A stretch of DNA of 63,669 bases from assembly GCA_003049465.1 (NCBI GenBank), contig PYSS01000168.1, forward strand, positions 1-63,669. Direction: 5' to 3'. The position numbers and the translations under genes were made by a program. This DNA comes from Magnaporthiopsis rhizophila. Lineage: Eukaryota > Ascomycota > Sordariomycetes > Magnaporthales > Magnaporthaceae. The first letter of the stretch is position 1. The number at the start of each line of letters is the position of its first letter. The notes under the pieces are model-generated. The model made no database searches. It had not been told where the DNA came from and saw only the letters and a program-made list of their open reading frames with translations. Below are positions 43,668-55,326 of the stretch, piece by piece.

Positions 43668-44102
43668 GATTGCTGTTGTTTGTTAGTAAAATCGGCGGGA
43701 TCTGGCTGAGAAATATGGTTGTCACTGAATGGAAACCAAAACTGGAGCCGATCGCGCGAAGAGAAAAATTGTGTGTGGGCGTCAATTGTGTGAGGGTTTG
43801 CGAGGGGAAGGCGCTGGTGGGTCTGCCTTCCCCCTCTAGAAGGCGGTGAGAAGGACCCTTTTGCGTTGGTCCGAGCTCCAATGCGGCAGGCAGCTCCCGC
43901 CCGCTTTTCAGATTGGTCGGTCTGGTGGCGGCAATCTCGAGATCCCGCCAGCTCGGAACCACCACCAACCTTGATGCTGGACTTGGGAGCTCGCAAGCCG
44001 ACAAGACCGCGTCGCCCACGAACTTGAGTCAACCTTGACTGCAGTTCCCAAACCAATTTTTGACAAAGCGCGAAGGAGCCTCGTACCCTTCAATCCGCAA
44101 TC
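43668..44102. promoter_or_regulatory. Divergent promoter of rpl11 and SmB
   Basis: 435 bp separate the two divergent ATGs. There is no clear TATA box, which is usual for fungal ribosomal protein genes. T-rich stretches lie near both starts. Confidence 0.55.
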
Positions 44103-45187
44103 ATGACCTCGATGAACAAGCAAGGCAAGATGGTGCGTTGGGCTTCCTCGAGGCCAAAGAAGACCTAACCCCCCTCTGCGCGCGCCGCCCGCTAACCACA
44201 CACCCTATCGCAGGCCGGTTACGTACGTCCCCGGAACCCCGACCTTCTCGAGCCTCTCGACGCTGCCGACCTCACCAGCATCCGCGCCGTCCCCGCCTCC
44301 ATCCGTGCCTCGATAGAAGCTGACGCGCCTCGCCCAGATCAACTACCGGATGAGGGCGACCCTCAACGACGGCCGCCAGATGGTCGGTCAGATGCTCGCG
44401 TTCGACAAGGTGCGACATCCTCCCGCAGCTCGAAGCGTCCATCCCCCGCCGCCACCCTAGCCCTCAATCGCTGACAGGGCATTCTCCAGCATATGAACCT
44501 CGTGCTGGCGGATACCGAGGAGTTCCGACGCGTGAAGCGCAAGCAGGCCAAGCCTGCCGCGCCCGGTGCTGCCTCCAGCAGCTCGTCGTCGACCGTCGAG
44601 ACAGAAGAGAAGCGCACGCTCGGTCTTACCATCGTGCGCGGCGCCCAGATCGTCTCGCTCTCGGTCGAGAGCCCACCACCCGCGGACCCTAGCACCCGGC
44701 TGGGCAAGACCACCACCGGCGGTATTTCGACGACATTGACCGCAGGCCCAGGCACCGCGCGGCCTGCTGCGAGAGGCGCCGCTGCACCCGTCTCACTCGC
44801 TGTACGAATCACCGTCTCCAGATCCCTCCATGCGCCTTGACTTTGGTCGTCCAATTTTGGGGCCTGTCTCCGTCTGTGGCGAAGCTAACCTCTGGCTGTT
44901 CGTGTAGGGACCCGCTGCAGGTGTGGGAGGCGCTCCTCCTCCCGCTTTCCCCGGCTTCCCTGGTGCCGCCGGCGCGCCCGGTTTTCCAGGCGGTACGCTT
45001 GCTCCCTCGCGCCGCCTGCTTCTGCTCCTCGGACCTGAAGTACTAACGGTCATCTGCCTTCTCTCCTTCAGCACCCGGCTTCCCTCCTCCCGGCGGATTC
45101 GCTCCGGGGTTCCAGGCACCTCCCGGTGCCCCCGGCTTTGGCCGGGGCCAGGGCCCACCTGGCTTCAACCCGCCGCCGCGTCGTTAA
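44103..45187 (+). CDS. snRNP core protein SmB/SmN
   Basis: Six exons (44103-44132, 44214-44222, 44338-44409, 44490-44801, 44908-44992, 45072-45187) give 207 residues. The second exon is only 9 nt (GCC GGT TAC), flanked by GCTAAC...CGCAG and GTACGT; it supplies the three residues between GKM and INYRM that SmB proteins have at this place. The Sm1 motif spans INYRMRATLNDGRQMVGQML through HMNLVLADTEEF, and Sm2 is RTLGLTIVRGAQIVSLSVES. A Pro/Gly/Ala-rich tail (GAPPPAFPGFPGAAGAPGFP) ends in PPPRR. SmB is one of seven proteins forming the ring on spliceosomal snRNAs in the nucleus. Exons 5 and 6 encode only tail sequence. Confidence 0.93.
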
Positions 45188-45798
45188 GCGAGCCTTTGAG
45201 CAACAGATTTCGACGATGCCCTTTGTCCACAAGTTGTTCGGCGTTTGGTTAGATCCATAAAACCATGTTTCTTCGGCGGATGTTCGCATTTCTGATATAC
45301 CAAAAGAGTATGAATGGAGAGGATACTGTTGCCGAATGGTGGAGTTTGCGACAGGCCTACGCGAGGAATGGTCGGTGAGGCCGAGACGCCCAGCGCCCAG
45401 GCGCCCACCGACAGGGCAAGCCACATACCTCGAATGTAGCAGCCAAAAGGTCCCTTTTAGTCACGATTACACGTAATAAGAGACGCTCTGCCCCCTGCCA
45501 GCGACAAAAGACCTCCCGTGAACCGTTGGTTACTAGGGAGATTGGTGGTGGGTGCGCCCCATCTGTCAAGCCACCCCCTTGGCTTTCCGAACACCGACTG
45601 GGGCGGTAGCAGACAAACCCATATATCCACATTGAAAAGCTTGGGTGCCCTTGCCATTTGCGTAATTCCGCGCCCAATCTTGGGTTCGCCGAAGAAAGAA
45701 GAATTTCTCGTAGTTCTGTGCTTGTGTTTGCGTCTTGGATTGCCGCCGTCCGTCTCCAGTCAGCCACCGTGTTGCTCCGAGCAGCAGCCTCGACGACC
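45188..45798. other. Intergenic between SmB and MPC1
   Basis: 611 bp containing the SmB 3' end and the MPC1 promoter. Nothing else recognized. Confidence 0.6.
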
Positions 45799-46425
45799 AT
45801 GGCCGCCTTCGTCAAAGCCATCAATGCCAGGATACGGGCGAATCCGGTGACGGACTACCTGTGTTCGACCCGTATGTCTCTGCCCGCCACTTCTTTGGAT
45901 CCCAGCGGGAGGATGCTGCGATCGCCCGGCCAGCTACGGCTTCGTGTCTCAGGACGTCATGGTGTATTTTGCTGACGAGATGGGACGGTAAAAGACTTCT
46001 GGGGACCGGCATCGAATTTTACCATTCCCCTCGCGGCCATCGCGGACACGCGGAAAAGCCCGGAGCTGTAAGTCGGACCTCAAGAACTAATATCTCATCG
46101 GCGGGTTCGCTGTGGATGTGCGGCTCAAAAGAAGAAAACGAAATTTCCTTTGCTTACTTTATATAATATTCGCCCCCCCAGTATCTCGGGACAGATGACG
46201 GCGGCCCTCTTCCTCTACTCGTCAACCTTTATGCGCTACGCGATGGCGGTCCAGCCAAAGAACTACCTCATGTTCGCCATGCACTGCGTCAACTGGGGCG
46301 CGCAGACGACGCAGGGGTACCGATACGTCCAGTACCACTACATGGGAGGCAAGCACAGGGACACGACGGCGGGTGGTGTGGTGCAGCAGCAGCACGCGGC
46401 GGAGGATGAGAAGGGGGTGGTCTAG
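45799..46425 (+). CDS. mpc1: Mitochondrial pyruvate carrier subunit 1
   Basis: Three exons (45799-45871, 45995-46067, 46182-46425) give 129 residues. Joined, they read MAAFVKAINARIRANPVTDY, then LCSTHFWGPASNFTIPLAAI, DTRKSPELISGQMTAALFLY, FMRYAMAVQPKNYLMFAMH and TQGYRYVQYHYMGG, an almost textbook MPC1. Both phase-1/phase-2 junctions fall inside conserved words (STHFWGP and PELISG), which supports them. MPC1 pairs with MPC2/3 in the mitochondrial inner membrane to import pyruvate. The C-terminal 20 residues are Gln/His-rich and lineage-specific. The next gene downstream on the same strand is pyruvate carboxylase, 3.25 kb away. Confidence 0.96.
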
Positions 46426-49400
46426 AGGATGAAGTTGGGGAACGTTGTACAACAGACGGGAGCTTGGACGGACATGATAACGAGGTGTTGGTGGTCTCTT
46501 GGTGTAATCCTTTCGTTAATTTTCAGGAGGGAGGGCACGAAAGCAGGAAGTGGACGGGCTCAATGACGGATATGTGGCAAAGCCCGATGATATGCGCACC
46601 GGCCGGCGGATGGACCTGCCTTTTTTACATTCTCTCACTTTTCACTTTTTGATCTTCTCTTCCGTTTCGGAAATATCACGCCACATGACATTCGACCCAG
46701 ACCGTTTCCAGCCCCCGTGTTGCCGGCCCGGGCGCGCGGACGAGCGGATCGGCTTGCGCCTGCTCGCTGCTGAGACGCGTGTTGGTCAAAGATATGTAAA
46801 CTTGTGAATCCTCTCATCTCATCTCGCCGGCTCCGATTCTTCAGCCTTCCCATGTCTCCCTTTCCCACCTTGGCTTCCCTCTCCTTTCTCCGGGGGCAGC
46901 TGTCCGAGCCACCGGTGCTGTTCGACTACCCGAGCGAACGCCGAGAACCGTGAAGCTTGCTCACATGCTACACAGGCGTAATCGTTGGCCGGGAAGGTGG
47001 GGTCGCGCTAGCTGCGACTTTCCGCATTCTCCGGGTTCCAGCCCATCATGGTGGAGTCGGCCGGGCCCGGGATCGAACCCCGCAGCCGCCCGCCCACCTC
47101 CCTCCTCACACACCAGGGCGTGTAAGATTATTCCAAAAGTCCTTTGAGCAGCGCTGATCTGATTCGACGAGATTGTTCAGTTGGTTTAGATTAGCCCCAC
47201 TGGGCCGTCCCCTGAAGCAGCAGCTTTTGCTTGTCAGGGCAGGCACCTTTTTTTCCCCGCCTGGCTCCTGATTGGGGTATGGGATCTGGAAACGAGGCTA
47301 TGCCGTCGCGGTCTCGGCAATCTCGAGTCAAACTACCAGGAGCTAATACACCTATAGGGGCTCGTTCGACCCTTGACTTTTCGTGTTGCCGCTCTTTGAC
47401 CGCCAGTTCCTCTACCTTTCGTGTCAGGTGGATGCTCACGTTGATTGGCGTCTGCAACTGTCATGGACATAGCGAGCCGAGTCAAGCCGCGGTCCACTTC
47501 CTGTCAGTCCAGAGAAGAGATGCTTCTTTCGATCAAGGTATCAGATATGGGAGGTCTTCCATAGATCCGAGGCGTCAGGTCGAGACGCGCAGACCCGCCA
47601 CTCAGCCGATAGCCGAGGCCGGGCAACGAATCTGAACGATCCCTCTTTACCATGTTGCCACCGGCGTACTTGGAGGTACTTCGTGGGAACACGGAAGAGC
47701 AGCTACGGAAATCCCAATTCCTCATGCTAGTACCGTATAAGGGAGCAAATAATAGATAGTGCGCGATTAGAGCGGCACGGCGGCGGGTTAAAACGAGACG
47801 GCTGCTCCCAAGCTAAGGCAGGTAGCGAACTCCACCGATAAGAGCATTCGTCATCCATAGCTGACGCACGCTGTAGACCATGTCAATCCAAGCTGCAGCA
47901 GCGAGGCGCTGCCGCCTCAAAGTCTCCGCGAGGCATTGTAACGCATCGAAACGAGCCAATGGGCGGCGGTCGAGAGCACACGACGCTTTGTCCTGTGTCC
48001 TGGGACGCCAAGGGACGCCAAGGAGAAAGCGCATGTAGCGACATGGGAAAAATGGATGGGAATCACACACTCAAATTGCCCCTCTTCTCACGGCTGCACC
48101 TTCTCAACGTCAAAAACAGCAGTGGATCCATAATCAGATTGCGGGTTGCCATCCATTGTGCCGAGAAAAATTGCCAAGAATGCTCTCACAGCACGTATGG
48201 TCAAAGCAGGAGAGCGAAAAACTGAATACGACTGGAGGCGTGTCATTGTTCACAGACGAGCTTCGCTGGACGCAAGGGCAGGGGATGGACGTTCTATACT
48301 GCCTAATTTGGACCTAATAGATACTTCTACAAACTGCCGTATACCCGAGTATGGTGTGCGGGCTTTTTTGTGGCGTCGACAGACGGGGGGTGCAGAAGGC
48401 TTTAGTCAATCATATTCGGCGTCTTCCATTCGTAGAAGCTTGTCTACCACCGAAAGGGATTGGCCTCCTGCCACTAGCGCGCCGCCACGGTGAGAAAGAG
48501 GTCTCAGCCGGGATGTGGGGGCGATTGGAAAGCTTGGGGTTTTCATGACTCCGCCGAATTATTTACGCAGTGTCTCGCCTCGCCTATGCTTCGACATCCA
48601 AACCCCGAAGGCTGCTGCGCCTTGCGGGAACGGAAACGGGTTTCCTGTTTGGGGAATAAGCCTCAGTTCCCCCATCGTTTTGCATCCATCTCCAAGCGTC
48701 AAAAGGTGGGGGGTTGGAAACGCGGGCTTGAAAGAGCAGGAACCTTGTGTGGGCTTAAAATCGACCTCGCACGAGAGGGCCAGCTCCAGCCGAGCTTGGT
48801 GGCGGCAAGCCGAGGTTGCAACTGGCATGTCCCCGGCGGAGCGGCAGGGTCGTCCGTTCCACTTGCAGATGCGTCATCTCATCTAGTGAGTGACCTGTCG
48901 GGCTGCTCTGCCGCGAGAAAGCGAAGATGGCGCGCACGGCGCACAAAAATGGTGGCTTGGCTGCCGACATGAGGTGTTTCCACCCCTGGTCTGATGGGAA
49001 ACTGGTTATCCATCCATCCTGGATGTCCTGCGTGGGGGAGAAAGCCCCTCCACAGGTACCTGGTTGTAGCTGGCTTGTTCAACAAGGGCCCGGGGACTGC
49101 TTGGCGGAGGCGTGCAAAACAAAATCCCCTCAGCATCCCCCTCCATCCAACCGAGGTGTTGAACTGCTCCCTCCATCCTTTCCTCCAGTCTCTGCCTGTG
49201 CTTTCTCCGTCCATTCGTCTCTAGCTTGGCCATTGGGAGCTGGCGCGGAAAGAACAATTGCTTTGCAAGCAAGCTCTCCCCTCTCCCGTTCCTGTTGACA
49301 GGAGCAAGCGCTCTCGATAAACGTTGAGCTCCAGCCCGAGTGCCTGCCTGCTCTGCCTGCCCACTATCTTGGGAGCTTCCCCTGCTGCCGAGCTCGAACA

Positions 49401-49676
49401 ACCCCACCACTCATCGCACCCGCTAGCGTCACTCACCCCACTGCCGCAACCGACAGAGAAGCGTGCGCGGCTTCGAAAGCTCCGTTTCCCACGCCATATA
49501 TCTTCCCAGTCACTCCCCGGCGAACCAACCCTTGAGCTGCTGGCGAGGAGAAAGCTCTCGAGGTCTCTTCTCCCTTCGCCTAATTGCCCTCACACCGCTC
49601 TCCTCTCCCTTCGGTGAACTGCACAGGCCATCGAGAGATCGGATAAGGGAGGGAAAAGCCCCTTCATTCAGCAACC
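46426..49676. other. Long intergenic region upstream of pyruvate carboxylase
   Basis: 3.25 kb with many short open frames but none with protein character. A minus-strand GGTTCGATCCC near 47078-47088 resembles a tRNA B box but has no matching A box or acceptor stem. 49330-49670 is C/T-rich and is probably the leader of the pyruvate carboxylase transcript. Confidence 0.5.
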
Positions 49677-52600
49677 ATGTCGGCCAACGCCCCTCCCTCG
49701 CAGTCGCCGCCGGCGTACCAGTCCGAGAGCGCCATTGACGATGCCGAGGAAGCGCCTAAGGAAGCGCACACGGTCCATCGGATCCGGGCCAATTCTACAA
49801 TTATGCAGCTTAAGAAGCTTCTAGGTGAGATGGAGAAGGCGGCACGGCCTGGGGCGTTCCCGTGCAATGGGAGAGCAATCAGGGATTATGAGCTGTCAAA
49901 GACGGACCTGGGGGAGATGACGCGCATTTGCTGACACCGAACTGTTTCCTCTTGTCGCAGTTGCGAACCGTGGCGAAATCCGTAAGTTCCTCCGCGTCTC
50001 TTATTCTCACGTTTGTCAGGTGTCCTGTCTGAGTGAGCCTTGTACTGACATTCTGCGTTCCGTGAAGCCATTCGGGTATGTCTGGCATGCCCTTGACCGT
50101 CAGAGCACAGGTGCATGTGCAACTGCAGAGCGATGCAGAGCGATGCGCTGGGCTAACACGTGCCTCTCGGGCGGAACTTTTCAGATCTTTAGGACTGTAA
50201 GTGGCACCGGACTGTCACCTCAACTAGTCTCATCCTTCCCGCCCATGGGACATGGGACGGCGTTTGTCTGACAGGCAAGCCAGGCGCACGAGCTTTCTCT
50301 TCACACGATTGCCGTCTTCAGGTACGAAACGAGCCCCCATCTGAACCTTGTCTTTTGCCCCTTTTCGGCCATGAGAAATGTCCTCCTCACCTGCCCGCGC
50401 CCAGAGTTACACCAGTCGAATCTCACCCCTCATCACCCCACACCTCCAGCCTGGGCCAATGGCGATAAAGCTAACGATCGGTGGCGCGCAGTTATGAGGA
50501 CCGGCTTAGCATGCACAGGCAGAGTACGATACCGGAAATGCGCCCACCCCCCAACCAGTCGGGCTCCCTTCATTAGCGTGGATCGGCAGCTGACAGCCGG
50601 CGGTTTGGTTTGCACATGAAAATAGAGGCCGACGAGGCATATGTCATAGGAAAGCGAGGACAGTACACGCCAGTGGGTGCCTACCTGGCCGGCGACGAGA
50701 TCATCAAGATTGCGCTTGAGCATGGCGCCCAGATGATTCACCCTGGTAAGACCGTCACATTCAGCGCAGGAAGGCTTGATGGCTTTGATCGCAGCTAACA
50801 GTGTTCCCAGGATACGGCTTCCTTTCCGAGAACTCCGAGTTTGCAAAGAAGGTTGAGGATGCTGGTCTAATTGTAAGTGACTTGCACGTGTCAGCTCTCC
50901 CACTTCGAATTGGAGCTTTGGCTGACTCTGCCCCTTGCTTGGTTCAGTTCGTCGGCCCGTCGTACCAAGTTATCGAGTCCCTTGGAGACAAGGTCTCGGC
51001 CCGGAAGCTTGCCATCGCGGCCAAGGTCCCTGTCGTGCCCGGAACCGAGGGCGCCGTGGCCAAGTACGAGGAGGTCAAGAAGTTCACCGATGAGTATGGC
51101 TTCCCAATCATCATCAAGGCGGCCTATGGCGGTGGCGGCCGTGGCATGAGGGTCGTCCGCGATCAAGAGTCGCTCAAGGAGGCGTTTGAGCGCGCCACGT
51201 CGGAAGCCAAGTCGGCCTTTGGCAACGGCACCGTCTTCGTCGAGCGCTTCCTGGACAAGCCCAAGCATATCGAGGTCCAGCTGCTGGGGGACAACTTTGG
51301 CAACATTGTGCATCTCTACGAGCGCGACTGCTCGGTCCAGCGCCGCCACCAGAAGGTCGTCGAGATCGCGCCCGCCAAGGACCTGCCGGCTCAGGTCCGC
51401 GACGCCATCCTGAGCGACGCCGTCCGTCTGGCTAGCTCTGTTGGGTACCGCAACGCCGGCACGGCCGAGTTCCTCGTCGACCAGCAGAACCGTTACTACT
51501 TTATCGAGATCAACCCGCGCATCCAGGTCGAGCACACCATCACCGAGGAGATCACGGGCATCGACATCGTTGCTGCACAGATCCAGATCGCGGCCGGCGC
51601 CACGCTGCAGCAGCTCGGCCTCACGCAGGACCGCATCTCCACCAGGGGCTTCGCCATCCAGTGCCGTATCACGACCGAGGACCCGGCCAAGGGCTTCCAG
51701 CCCGACACGGGCAAGATCGAGGTCTACAGGTCGGCCGGAGGCAACGGCGTGCGCCTCGACGGAGGCAACGGCTTTGCGGGAGCGGTCATCACTCCGCACT
51801 ACGACTCGATGCTCACCAAGGTCAGCTGCCATGGTTCGACGTACGAAATTGCGCGACGGAAGCAGCTGCGCGCCCTGGTCGAGTTCCGCATCCGTGGCGT
51901 CAAGACCAACATCCCCTTCCTGATCTCGCTCCTCACCCACCCGACATTTATCGACGGAGCCTGCTGGACCACTTTTATCGACCAGACCCCAGAGCTCTTC
52001 GACCTGCTTGGCAGCCAGAACCGCGCCCAGAAGCTGCTCACATATCTTGGCGACGTTGCCGTGAATGGCAGCAGCATCAAGGGCCAGGTGGGCGAGCCCA
52101 AGTTCAGAGGCGAGATCATCGTGCCGGAGCTGCTGGACGACGCCGGCCACAAGGTGGACGTGTCGCAGCCGTGCACCAAGGGCTGGAGGCAGATCCTCCT
52201 GGAGAAGGGTCCCAAGGCCTTCGCCCAGGCCGTCCGCAACTACAAGGGATGTCTCCTCATGGACACGACGTGGCGAGATGCCCACCAGTCGCTCCTGGCC
52301 ACGCGCGTGCGGACGGTGGACCTCCTGGGTATCGCCAAGGAGACGAGCCACGCGCTGAGCAACCTGTACAGCCTGGAGTGCTGGGGTGGCGCCACGTTCG
52401 ATGTGGCGTACCGCTTTCTGTACGAGGACCCCTGGGACAGGCTGCGCAAGATGCGCAAGGCGATCCCCAACATCCCCTTCCAGATGCTGCTGCGCGGCGC
52501 CAACGGGGTGGCGTACTCGTCGCTGCCCGACAATGCCATCGACCACTTTGTGGAGCAGGCCAAGAAGAACGGCGTGGATATCTTCCGCGTCTTCGACGCG

Positions 52601-54178
52601 CTCAACGACATCGACCAGCTCGAGGTGGGCATCAAGGCGGTGCACAAGGCGGGCGGCGTGGTCGAGGGCACCGTCTGCTACAGCGGCGACATGCTGAACC
52701 CCAAGAAGAAGTACAACCTCGCGTACTACATGGACCTGGTGGACAAGCTCGTCAAGCTCGACATCCACGTGCTGGGCGTCAAGGACATGGCAGGCGTGCT
52801 CAAGCCGCACGCAGCCAAGCTGCTCATCGGCAGCATCCGCACCAAGTACCCGGACCTGCCCATCCATGTACACACGCACGACTCGGCCGGCACGGGTGTC
52901 GCCTCCATGGTGGCGTGCGCGCAGGCGGGCGCGGACGCGGTGGACGCGGCCACGGACAGCCTGTCGGGCATGACGTCGCAGCCCAGCATCAACGCCATCC
53001 TGGCCTCGCTCGAGGGCAGCGAACTGGACCCGGGCCTGAACGTCCACCACGTGCGCGCGCTCGACACGTACTGGCAGCAGCTGCGCCTGCTCTACTCGCC
53101 GTTCGAGGCGCACCTGGCGGGGCCGGACCCGGAGGTGTACGAGCACGAGATCCCCGGTGGGCAGCTGACCAACATGATGTTCCAGGCCTCGCAGCTGGGG
53201 CTGGGCTCGCAGTGGCTCGAGACCAAGAAGGCGTACGAGCACGCAAACGACCTGCTGGGCGACATCGTCAAGGTGACGCCCACGAGCAAGGTGGTGGGCG
53301 ACCTGGCCCAGTTCATGGTGTCCAACAAGCTCTCCCCCAAGGACGTCGAGGAGCGCGCGGGCGAGCTCGACTTCCCCGGCTCGGTGCTCGAGTTCCTGGA
53401 AGGTCTGATGGGCCAGCCGTACGGCGGGTTCCCCGAGCCGCTGCGCACCAAGGCGCTCCGTGGCCGCCGCAAGATGGACAAGCGTCCCGGTCTGTACCTG
53501 CCCGCCATTGACTTTGCCAAGGTGAAAAAGGAGCTGGGCGCCAAGTACGGACACGGTCTGACCGAGTGCGACGTGGCGTCGCACGTCATGTACCCCAAGG
53601 TGTTTGAGGACTACCGCAAGTTCATCAACAAGTACGGCGACCTGTCGGTGCTGCCGACGCGGTATTTCCTGTCCAAGCCCGAGATCGGCGAGGAGTTCCA
53701 CGTGGAGCTCGAGAAGGGCAAGGTCCTGATCCTCAAGCTCCTCGCCGTCGGCCCGCTGTCGGAGAACACGGGCCAGCGCGAGGTGTTTTACGAGATGAAC
53801 GGCGAGGTGCGCCAGGTCACGGTCGACGACAAGCAGGCGTCGGTCGAGAACGTGTCGCGCCCCAAGGCCGACCCGGGCGACTCGAGCCAGGTCGGCGCCC
53901 CCATGGCCGGCGTGCTGGTCGAGCTGCGCGTTCACGACGGCACCGAGGTCAAGAAGGGGGATCCGCTTGCTGTGCTGAGTGCCATGAAGATGGTGATTTT
54001 TTTTTTCTTTTCTGTCACTTCCTCCCCGCAACAAGACGTCCAACTAACAACATAACCATCTCGACAGGAAATGGTCATCTCGGCGCCGCACAACGGCATC
54101 GTCTCGAACCTGGCCGTCCGCGAGGGCGACTCGGTCGACGGCTCGGATCTGGTGTGCAAGATCCACAAGAAGGCTTGA
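49677..54178 (+). CDS. pyc: Pyruvate carboxylase
   Basis: Ten exons (49677-49824, 49961-49981, 50068-50075, 50185-50196, 50284-50321, 50492-50523, 50626-50745, 50811-50872, 50948-53992, 54068-54178) give 1198 residues. The 8-nt and 12-nt exons restore LLVANRGEIPIRIFRTAHEL, and the next ones SYEDRLSMHRQKADEAYVIG. Domains in order: biotin carboxylase (ATP-grasp loop GGGGRGM at about 208, VQRRHQKVVEIAPA), carboxyltransferase (MDTTWRDAHQS at about 585, VHTHDSAGTG), and biotin carrier with AMKMEM (Lys1161 biotinylated), split by the last intron between AMKM and EM. It converts pyruvate and bicarbonate to oxaloacetate with ATP. The polar first 45 residues show no mitochondrial presequence, so it is probably cytosolic as in yeasts and Aspergillus. 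Confidence 0.97.
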
Positions 54179-55326
54179 TTTGGCGGTCATGGAGGGTAGG
54201 GTGGTTTGCCTTGGGGCTATTTGGTTATCTTTCCTGTCACGTTGTATCCTTTTGATGTGGAAACTAGATTGTCTGCTAGGCCTCGTGAAAAAAAAAGCGG
54301 GTGTTCGCCATCATGATTTACTTTCTCAGCTGCCGTGATTACTGTCGCGGTTCTTTTTTTTTGCAACTGCCGAGTCCTGGTGAGACAACAAACACCATGG
54401 CTCTGTCACTCTCCAGGCGCCGATGGTGGTCGAGCTGGATGCGTGCTTAGACAGTGTACAGGACCCGTCAACAAGTTCTAGGTAGCATCCCAGCTGACAG
54501 CGCCACAAGGCCGAAGCGGATACGAGGAAGATACTCCAGACAGATCACGATGGGGATAGCCCACGTTGCGAGCAAGGCACTGTAGAGTTCAAGCCATTTG
54601 TTTGAATATCACCTCGGGTAGAGGTATCATTCCTAGAAAAACATCGCAGCCCCGAGAGGCATGATAGCGGTAATAAAGAGAGTATTAGCCAGCGACCATA
54701 ATCGTCGCCGGCGATCTAGGTACCACAAAAGTCGTCATAAAAAGCGTAAAGCCGCGCCGCGCCGGCTCTTTTAGTCCCGGAACCCCAACCCATTCATCTA
54801 AAAAGTGCCGCCCGCCCCAGGTCATTCGTTTGGAGTACTAAAGTTGGAGACGCAAGGAAAATCGCAGAGATGGCTGCAGGTATGTGATCTTCCCGATGAA
54901 GAAGAAACCTTGGAAAAGAGTTTTGTTGTTGTAAAGAGAGAAGAAATCCACCGGATGAATCGAGATATGGAACAAAACATCAAAACGCCAAGGTGAAACT
55001 GCAGCAGCGTCGCCGGTAGGCCGTCGGCTTTGGTCTAGGGGTATTGGAGAAACGCAAGGCAAGACAGGAGTTGGGGTATGAGCAAGCGCATGAAAAGAAA
55101 AGGAGGAAGAGAGAGAAGAATAAAAAGATGGAGATAAGGCCAAAGGATGGAAAGGCCCTTGTGAAAGAGCTTGATCGGCTAGGATCGAAAAGGTGAGAGA
55201 ACCCGCAGTGCGACGTGCCTTTGGAGGCGGGGTCAGGGTGCAGATAAGCCTCTTTCATAGGCTGAAAGTGTTACCGCACCTTGTTGCATCCCCAAGCTGC
55301 AGGCGAGGATACCGCACATCCGGCCG
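54179..55326. other. Convergent intergenic region
   Basis: 3' regions of pyruvate carboxylase and of the minus-strand gene to the right. A-runs at 54287-54296 and T-runs at 54353-54361. The right half (54830-55190) is purine-rich. No gene accepted. Confidence 0.5.

Noticed and set aside
47060..47110. B-box-like GGTTCGATCCC on the minus strand
   Set aside because: T stem has mismatches and neither an A box nor a pairing acceptor stem is found at the right distance.
51661..53511. 616-codon plus-strand frame inside pyruvate carboxylase
   Set aside because: Arg/Gly/His-rich out-of-frame shadow of the real gene.
50891..54043. 1050-codon open frame antisense to pyruvate carboxylase
   Set aside because: It mirrors the GC-rich third-position bias of the sense gene and has no protein signature of its own.
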